Positions 19,622-25,934 of a stretch of 25,934 bases of DNA are shown one piece after another. Position 1 is the stretch's first letter; the number at the start of each line of letters is the position of its first letter. Source of the DNA: Ophiostoma sp. CBS 140.51 (Eukaryota; Ascomycota; Sordariomycetes; Ophiostomatales; Ophiostomataceae); assembly GCA_029298735.1 (NCBI GenBank), contig JANSLP010000408.1:1-25934 (forward strand), given 5' to 3'. The notes beneath the pieces were generated by a model. The model saw only the letters and a program-made list of their open reading frames with translations. It was not told the DNA's origin and did no database searches. The translations under genes and the position numbers were made by a program.

Positions 19622-21578
19622 ATGGCCTCACCGGACCTTGAGCAGCTCCCCACGGAGCTGATTCTCCAAATAATATCCTGTACGTTCTACACGACTGATT
19701 TACAACCAGATGCGTGCACTTCAGTCAATACAGACCACTGACCCATCTAGACCTTGAGGATGATGATATTGTGGCCGTCCAGAGCACATGCCGGCACCTC
19801 CGGGCTGTCTGCCGCGATGGTGGTTTTTGGCGAGCTCGCTGCTTCAACGAGAGTCGGCTGGCATCGACCTTGCGCCGCAAGAAGTGGAGGCACCCGGCGC
19901 ACCAGCAGCAACCGCAGTCGAGCAGGGCCCGGCGCATCGAGATTCGGGCGGCATGGAACGACGTATTCGACAACGGCGAGCCGATCTCGTGGTACGATGA
20001 ACACGTCCAGCGGAACACAAAGATCGCCACAAACTGGTTCGAACTACCACGACGGCACGACGGCCACCGACTGCTTGATAATGCCGACGTACTCGAGGTG
20101 TGTGGGATGGCATTGTACCGGCCGCAGGGTGCAAAGGAGGGTGCGAATGTAAGTGATAAGGAGGACGACGATACCGACAACGCCAACCGACTTGAGGGCA
20201 TACCATCACTGCTGGCAGTGGCTCCGCTCGAGGACGGCTCGGTCTGCATCTGGGACATTAACGGCACAATAACACGGTGCGGTGCCATTGTGCAGCAAAG
20301 CGCCCCAGGTCTTTTATTTGCTGGCGTTGAGAGCTCTGAAAACGAGAAACTCGTGTTCAACGTGACAGAATGTGTGGCAGTGGATAGTCTACGCAGTCTG
20401 GCATACTTTGCCATCCAAAATCGTCAGTGCCCCCATTCTCATTTGGCGTATTACCTCTCATGAACTTACTAACATGGATGGCAGGTCTCGTTGAGGTGGG
20501 CTTACAAACACTTTCGGTCGTCGGCACCAAAAGCTTCCCCCAAAGCATCACAGCACTGTCATCAGCACACCCTTCTGTCCCCTTGAGCGTGGGCACTAGG
20601 GCCGGAATACACCTCCACGACTCTCGTGCGCAATCAGAAGAAGCTATGAGCACGCCTGGCTTCAGATCTGTTGACGAGATTGTTGACGACTTACATACGG
20701 CACCCTTCCCACAGCCGGGCCCTTTGTCGATCACCCACGTCCAGGAACACGGTTCAGAAGACACCATCTCCAACGACATCTTTGCGGCAGGACGCATATC
20801 CAGTATTTTGCACTATGACCGGCGTAAACTCTCCGTGGTCAAGAACGCGATCCACTCGGGTGCCAGTCTGTGTGGCTTGACCTCCATAGCCTACCCCTTT
20901 CCCGCCATCGAAGACTATAGCAGCTTGAAGAAGAGCCAGGGCCAGGCCACAGGGCCCGGACGGACAGTTGTTGCATGCGGCGAGTACAAGTCCAAAGGCT
21001 CACTTGAGCTGTACCCAGTCGACGAGAGCCATGCCGACAAGCACATGGTCAACCGCCAAACGTCATCGTCCGCCAAGATTTTCTCGGTGGTCAGTCACGG
21101 TACCCGTCTCGCCGTTTCGGACGGAGCTGGCTTCATCCGGTGGTTTGAGCGGGACGGGTTTACAGAGGTGCGGAGGTATGCGCTGGGCTCGGATGACTAT
21201 GACGAGGACGGCGGCGGCGAGGAGGCCGAGAGAGCCCCGACGGAAATGCCCAGGTTGGCGCCACGTCGTGCTCATAACAACACAACCGAGTCAGGCGACA
21301 TTGCTCGCAAGTTGTTGCCCATACACCAAGGCAGTGGAAGCAACAGCAAGCGCGGCACCAGCTACCGGAACAACGGACTGTTGTTCTGGACGGGCGACAA
21401 ACTCGGCCTCATCAGCTTCACGCGTGAAAGGGGGACTCGGTCGGCCGACTTTATCAAAGACACAAAGACTGCCGCTGAGAGGGCGACCGAAGAGGAAGGA
21501 AAGGCGTACAGAACCAAGATGCGGCAGCTCTTCAAGTCTGCACGGTACTTTGGCGAAGACAGCGACTCGGATGACTAG
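19622..21578 (+). CDS. F-box protein with WD/propeller-like segments
   Basis: Likely a substrate adaptor of an SCF (Skp1-cullin-F-box) ubiquitin ligase; the target is unknown. Spliced as 19622-19679, 19751-20422 and 20485-21578 it gives about 607 aa. The F-box spans residues 9-46: LPTELILQIISYLEDDDI followed by VAVQSTCRHLRAVCRDGGFW. The helix-turn is correct only after removing the first intron. A WD-type strand follows near 171-195 (LLAVAPLEDGSVCIWDINGT), and later segments (VVACGEYKSKGSLELYPVDE, LLFWTGDKLGLISFTRE) look like further propeller blades, though I cannot count a full set. An acidic stretch (DDYDEDGGGEEAE) and the terminus FGEDSDSDD are probable disordered, kinase-targeted regions. 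ATG at 19622 has G at -3. The stop is TAG at 21576-21578. The downstream frame starting at 19714 would lack the N-terminal half of the F-box, so I reject it as the start. Confidence 0.87.
19680..19750 (+). other. Intron 1 of the F-box gene (71 nt)
   Basis: Donor GTACGT, branch-type CACTGACC and acceptor CATCTAG. Phase 1. Splicing joins LPTELILQIIS to YLEDDDIVAVQ through a rebuilt Tyr codon, which restores a continuous F-box. An alternative AG at 19694-19735 would not give the F-box helix pattern in frame. Confidence 0.85.
20423..20484 (+). other. Intron 2 of the F-box gene (62 nt)
   Basis: Donor GTCAGT (weaker than the others), branch-type TACTAACA and acceptor GGCAG. Phase 1. Splicing joins SLAYFAIQN to LVEVGLQTLSVVGT through an Arg codon. 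Unspliced reading ends at a TGA within the intron (20461-20463), which supports removal. Confidence 0.88.
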
Positions 21579-23918
21579 GTCGCAAAGTTGAGTCAGCTCT
21601 GTTTACGCCAGTCAATTATCAGCCAGCTATGCCATCGAACAACGGCATTTATTTGAGCCTCTCGTCGAGTTTCCTCTGCCAAACGCAAAGAAGGATCGTA
21701 AAAGTCGTGTCTTGTGTGGGACCGGATGCGTTGCGTGTTCTGGAAACACGAGTTGTGTGAGCCCTACCATCGGAGGCATGCATATTGCCATCTTGTGCTT
21801 TGTATATCATCGTTGTCCAGTATCATTATGACTCGACCCCTTGGATATGGTCGCCTCCGTATTGGATATCAGTATGTCTCAGCCAGAAAGTCAACACGCC
21901 AACGCCTTGGAAATAAGACAAGAATACGGCAGGATCAAGGGCCATGCAGTGAGAACGGAAAAGATAGTGCATCCTGAGAAAAAGTACGTCGTAGACCAGG
22001 CCGCCAGGGCAAAAACCAAAAGAATCAGGGCGGCCAATCGACGGCGCTGGCTGCTTTTGTGCGGCCGTTTGTGCCCAATCGTCGTGGTGCACGACAGCGG
22101 ACTCCCAGAAGAGGCAAACACTGGAGATTGCAGTGAAAAGTGTAATGAAAATCAAAACAGAGTCGCCTAAAAATCAAGAACATCGGGAAAGGATTGAATT
22201 TTGTTTTTCCTTTTTGAATCGACACGCTTTCAACTGACAGCCCTGTCGCATGGCAAGCTCACCGCTCATGCTTGCTGGCGCATGGGGCGCGTTAGGACCC
22301 AGTCAATGTAATCGAATGCTGTCAGCGGCCTTGTCGCCTTTCTTGCTTGCCTCACCTTGATTTTCTTTGATTTGTCTCTTGATTTTCACGATTTCTTTCC
22401 ATTTTCTCTTTTTGGAAGACATTCGATCGATTCACCGCCTCGTCTATTTGTCCCCAAATTTGATGGCAGCAGCGTGTCCGAGGTGTCGGGGACTGGACGT
22501 GCTCCGCAAAAAGCAAGGGTGTCCTGGCCTGAGCGCCATCCCGAATGTCTGCAGGTCGGCCACGACGAGAAGAATGGAAAAGGACGAAGAGATAAAAGAA
22601 GAATGGAGGAGATGCAAAGCTTCCTTTTCTGGAGAAGGAGACCTCAAATTGATTTAGCGCCATGTTCTGCACGCCCCTTGTAAGTACGTCTTGCGCGTTG
22701 GAAACGAAAAGCGCCATGCAGAAGAGCATGCCCACAACCACACCGCTTCGCGACGTCGTACGCACTTTCCTGTGATGGACGAGAATACTCAGAGTTGGAA
22801 AGAGCACAAGATACCTCGTGTGTCACGTCTTTCCTCATGTTCTGTTCGCTCCCCGCTTGAGAGTCACTGCAATTACGGGAAGTGCAACCTGGGTCTCTAC
22901 CAAGTCTACCCAACGCAACTGCCTTTTCTGTCCTTTCTTGCCACCGCCGTGCGCCGTAATATGATATTGATGAGGAAGGAAACAAGCTGCGAAAATCTCA
23001 AAACAGGAAGCAAGGCCCCACCTGCACCATTCGTCCTTCCTGCGCTGCCAACCCCTCTGTCGTGTGATGTGGTAGAGCTTCTGTGGACTGAAAACAAAAT
23101 CACAGAGAAATCCAAAGAAACTCAAAATCGACACACAACCCTTCGCCGAAACGACCCCAGGGACCCCTTCACGGGACAAATCGACACAAAACAAGCCGTC
23201 CAGATTCCGGGCGGGCCAGACGTCTATTTGCCAGCAACTTAGACCTTGCCACATCGACACCCACAATACCTCGTCGCCTCCATTCGCCAGCTGCATCGCC
23301 ATATTCCGCTTAAACTGGGGCCAATTTGTCTGGATGCAGCGTCAACGTCTCCACCTCACTTATTGAGGCTGGCCAGCAGACGCAGTGGTCCTCTGTTCTC
23401 CTCCGTCTTCTTTTGCCCTGACTGCCAACCGACCGCCCTTACTTGACCATCGAGGGCTATTGGCAGCGGCCTGTGTCCCATCCATCCATATTCGACAGCT
23501 CGCTGCACCATGGGCCTTTCTGACTAAAGAGAGGCGTCCATTGTTGGGTTTTCTGGCTATTTTGCGTTTTGGGTTCTGCATTTTGTTGGCCCCCAAGAAG
23601 GCGTGGCCCAAGTCTGGTCCAAGAGACTACGGCCCGCTGGCCACCAAGCCCTGATTGTCGGGTGCTTCCCTGCTGTCCTGTTGTGCACTTTTGAAGTGTG
23701 TATGTTTTTATATCCTCCATACATCTTTCACTCTTTTTTTGCCTTTCTTATGAAGAGCGTTTTGTTTCTCTGTGTTCTTGTTTGTTTTCTCAACCATTTA
23801 TACAGTCCACGCTGAGTCGCCACTTATACACCTAAATTGCCCTTCACCCTCTGCTCCTCCGACCACAAATCCAAACCCGCCATAATCAGCCCTCGTTCAC
23901 TTCGAGGCACGCTCATCG
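21579..23918. other. 2.3-kb intergenic region, no convincing gene
   Basis: It lies between the end of the F-box gene and the SprT-like gene and should hold the F-box terminator and the SprT-like promoter and leader. The longest open frame (22691-23242 +, 183 codons) is compositionally irregular and shows no domain, and opposite-strand frames overlap it. No tRNA, snoRNA or transposon end could be supported. The last 220 bases are pyrimidine-rich, as expected for a fungal leader. Confidence 0.55.
23700..23805 (+). other. Possible 5' UTR intron of the SprT-like gene
   Basis: A donor GTATGT at 23700, a pyrimidine-rich body, a CTCAACC branch-like site and the acceptor TATACAG ending at 23805 form a plausible 106-nt intron just before the leader. 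Removing it would also delete upstream ATGs at 23702 and 23750. There is no coding evidence, so this is an inference from splice signals alone. Confidence 0.35.
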
Positions 23919-25544
23919 ATGGCTTATTGGGTTCGTGGCGGGGGAGAGCAGACCTTTGGTCCAAGCCACGGAGAGGGGAAGAAACGGCCATATTACTATG
24001 TGGACAACGACACAGACGACATAGTACACCGGCCATTGCAACGGCGAGCTTTCGGCGACGAAGACGACGACTACAGCCGGGACCAATATTCTGAGCCCTT
24101 TGACAACAGGCCACAATATCAGGTTCAGGCCATTTATCGCAAGCACATCCCAGAGTGCGATATTCCCTACCAGTCGATCGAGCCCCGGGAAGATACGCCA
24201 GCAGAGACTCATGTCTTCTTCATCCTTCACGAGGAGAGCCCCAACGATGCACGATCATTCTCATCGCCATCTCCATTGCCTACCAGAGACAGCTCATTGC
24301 CTATTCAGAGTGGTACATTGCCTTCCCGGGACCATTACTCTCCGTTGCCAGCACGGACCATCTGGAAGAACGGCTCCGATCTCAAGGCATCTACAGCCCT
24401 CCAAAAATATTATTCGCCCGACCCTGTTCCGGCACATGCGCCGAAACTGCTGCGGTATGAAGACTGGAGGGACAAAAACCGCCTGTATGCCTCGACACCT
24501 GAGCAGACAGAGGCTTCACGTTCATTCTCACCGTACGAAATCATACCACGAGCCCCCAGTCGAGGACAGACGCCAGACGACCTAGCACCTCGTGTATATG
24601 CACACTCCATGGGCGATAAATGGATGGCAAGATCGGACATTCAAGAGACCAAAACACAACACCACTACAAACGAGACGCCGCATGCCATGAGCATCAAAT
24701 CTTTGAACGGCAAGACGACCAAAGCTTGGTCGAGTCACTCAGTTGCTCCATCCAAGACCGTGATGTCAGCAACCCCACGGAGACGCTTATGACCGACGCC
24801 GAAGCAGCTGCCAGTGTCACTGCCAACCTCGCCAGTTTCAACCGCAGATTCCCGTCTTCACGCCATGAACGCATCTTGCTCGGTCTCATTCACCCCAAGT
24901 CGATTGATGCAGAATTCGAACTCGACAACAGCGCCCTGGAAAGTATCTTCTCATCCGCCAACGAAATCTTCTTCAACGGCCGCTTGACCCAGCGGGTACA
25001 GTGGGACTGGTCCGACGCCAACTCCAACCCGCAGTATGACAACAAGATTATTGGCCACACGTCCCTCCGCCGCGCTCAAATTGGCGGCTTCGAGACGTTT
25101 GTCCTGCTGTCGACACCGATCCTGAGGAGTCGCGAGTACAGCCGCCGTCTGCTGATCTCGGCATTCTTGCACGAGCTGATCCACTGCTACCTGTTCATCT
25201 GTTGCGGCTGGAGCGCTCGCGAGTCCGGCGGCCATACTGATGGATTCCGGCGCATTGCCGACACCATCGACCGGTGGGCCGGGCGCGAGAATCTGTTCCT
25301 GTGCCAGGTGGAGGCAGATCTCGAGCGTTTCCGCCAGCCACCGGAGCGTAGCGGAGCTCCGGACGACAAGGCTGCCATCGTGAACTACAGCGGTTACTCG
25401 CTGGCCTCGCCCATCTTATACAATGCCAGTCTCTGCAACCCGACGAATGCCAACAAGGACTGGGAGCGCTACCTTCACGACCGTTGGGCACATCATCAAC
25501 ACCACCAACACGACCAAACCACTCAAACCTATCCATGGCCGTAA
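23919..25544 (+). CDS. SprT-like zinc metalloprotease-fold protein
   Basis: 541 aa, single exon. Residues about 335-472 form a SprT-like domain: an N-terminal helix block (ESIFSSANEIFFNGRL, then QWDW), then HELIHCYLF with the HExxH zinc/catalytic motif at 418-422 (Glu419 the presumed catalytic base). The third zinc ligand is probably His439 in SGGHTDGFRRIADTID. Family members such as human SPRTN cut proteins crosslinked to DNA, and the HE-IH-LF pattern is close to theirs. Whether this protein does so is unknown. The first 330 residues are polar, Pro/Ser/Asp/Arg-rich and look disordered. The C-terminal 70 residues lack the paired cysteines of a SprT zinc ribbon and end in a His-rich HHQHHQHD stretch. 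I see no obvious PCNA-binding or ubiquitin-binding motif. ATG at 23919 is the first in frame after a TAA at 23883-23885, though it has T at -3. The stop is TAA at 25542-25544. Confidence 0.9.
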   Translation: MAYWVRGGGEQTFGPSHGEGKKRPYYYVDNDTDDIVHRPLQRRAFGDEDDDYSRDQYSEPFDNRPQYQVQAIYRKHIPECDIPYQSIEPREDTPAETHVFFILHEESPNDARSFSSPSPLPTRDSSLPIQSGTLPSRDHYSPLPARTIWKNGSDLKASTALQKYYSPDPVPAHAPKLLRYEDWRDKNRLYASTPEQTEASRSFSPYEIIPRAPSRGQTPDDLAPRVYAHSMGDKWMARSDIQETKTQHHYKRDAACHEHQIFERQDDQSLVESLSCSIQDRDVSNPTETLMTDAEAAASVTANLASFNRRFPSSRHERILLGLIHPKSIDAEFELDNSALESIFSSANEIFFNGRLTQRVQWDWSDANSNPQYDNKIIGHTSLRRAQIGGFETFVLLSTPILRSREYSRRLLISAFLHELIHCYLFICCGWSARESGGHTDGFRRIADTIDRWAGRENLFLCQVEADLERFRQPPERSGAPDDKAAIVNYSGYSLASPILYNASLCNPTNANKDWERYLHDRWAHHQHHQHDQTTQTYPWP

Positions 25545-25934
25545 TGGTGTGTACGATGTGCCACATCTATTCACATTTGATTCTTGACTTTTCGTCTCAT
25601 CCTTTCGTTTGTCTTTCTTGGCTTCCCTCATACCCCAATACATAACAGCGCCTACTTGAACATTATTGCACTGGCGTATCTACTACCATATTTTCTGCTA
25701 CTCTATTTGCACTTCTTGGGCTCGCATTATTTATTTAGACATCTTTGTTATTAGACAATTTCTATCTATGACATATACCCCCCTACATTGAATTTAAACG
25801 TTCTTGAAAAAAGGACTAGATTATCATCTAAAATAAACAGACAACGCCGCAGCCACGAGATTGACACGAACGACATGAATGACATGAGGGACGAACGACA
25901 GGAACACCGACAGGAACACCACACCAACGACAAA
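25545..25934. other. 3' flank of the SprT-like gene
   Basis: T-rich then A-rich non-coding sequence after the stop. AATAAA at 25832-25837 is a possible polyadenylation signal about 290 nt downstream. The final 65 bases carry short repeats. No gene is visible before the window ends. Confidence 0.5.
25872..25920. repeat. Short tandem repeats at the right edge
   Basis: Two perfect adjacent copies of GACAGGAACACC (25897-25908 and 25909-25920) follow two copies of GACATGA (25872-25878 and 25881-25887). This is a small minisatellite-like patch that may continue beyond the window. Confidence 0.85.

Noticed and set aside
19714..20463. Start of the F-box gene at 19714
   Set aside because: It would omit the conserved LPTELILQIIS half of the F-box, which is encoded at 19622-19679 and joined by a well-formed intron.
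22691..23242. 183-codon frame before the SprT-like gene
   Set aside because: No domain, mixed low-complexity composition and competing frames on the opposite strand.
12091..25544. The Cac2, F-box and SprT-like genes as a functional replication/repair cluster
   Set aside because: They are separate genes with their own promoters and an unrelated gene between them; proximity in a fungal chromosome alone does not support a shared system.

Overview
The window looks like nuclear DNA of a filamentous ascomycete (Pezizomycotina). The class Sordariomycetes is my guess from protein flavour, not proven. The reasons are: protein-coding genes of 540-1620 codons with GC-rich third positions; a few short introns of 58-79 nt with GTRNGT-type donors, CTAAC/CTGAC branch sites about 10-15 nt before the acceptor, and CAG/TAG acceptors; long intergenic spaces with strand-biased purine/pyrimidine tracts; and family-level matches to fungal Cac2 and ABCC transporters. 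No bacterial-type operon, CRISPR array, rRNA, convincing tRNA or intact mobile element is visible.

Layout: (1) 433-5411, minus strand, a full-length ABCC/MRP-type ABC transporter (three exons, about 1619 aa) with an extra N-terminal membrane domain. (2) 5412-12082, a 6.7-kb divergent intergenic region with no convincing gene, carrying short tandem and inverted repeats. (3) 12091-14730, plus strand, the WD40 subunit of chromatin assembly factor 1 (Cac2/p60 type, three exons, about 832 aa), preceded by a four-codon upstream ORF whose stop overlaps the main start. (4) 14731-15374, a short convergent 3' region. (5) 15375-18464, minus strand, a 1029-aa single-exon Ser-rich, mostly disordered protein with two C-terminal membrane helices and no function I recognise. 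(6) 18465-19621, a divergent promoter region with an AT-rich patch and a nested inverted repeat. (7) 19622-21578, plus strand, an F-box protein with WD/propeller-like segments (three exons, about 607 aa). (8) 21579-23918, an intergenic region without a convincing gene, with a possible 5' UTR intron at its end. (9) 23919-25544, plus strand, a single-exon SprT-like zinc metalloprotease-fold protein (541 aa) with a long disordered N-terminus.

The five genes do not form a pathway. Two (Cac2 and, by family, the SprT-like protein) belong to families linked to DNA replication, chromatin or repair, but such neighbours are commonplace in fungal chromosomes. I see no clear new multi-gene system. The points most worth checking are the overlapping mini-uORF at the Cac2 start, the unusual SprT-like protein, the uncharacterised two-helix Ser-rich protein, and the dispersed motif CCCGCTCCTTCCC.
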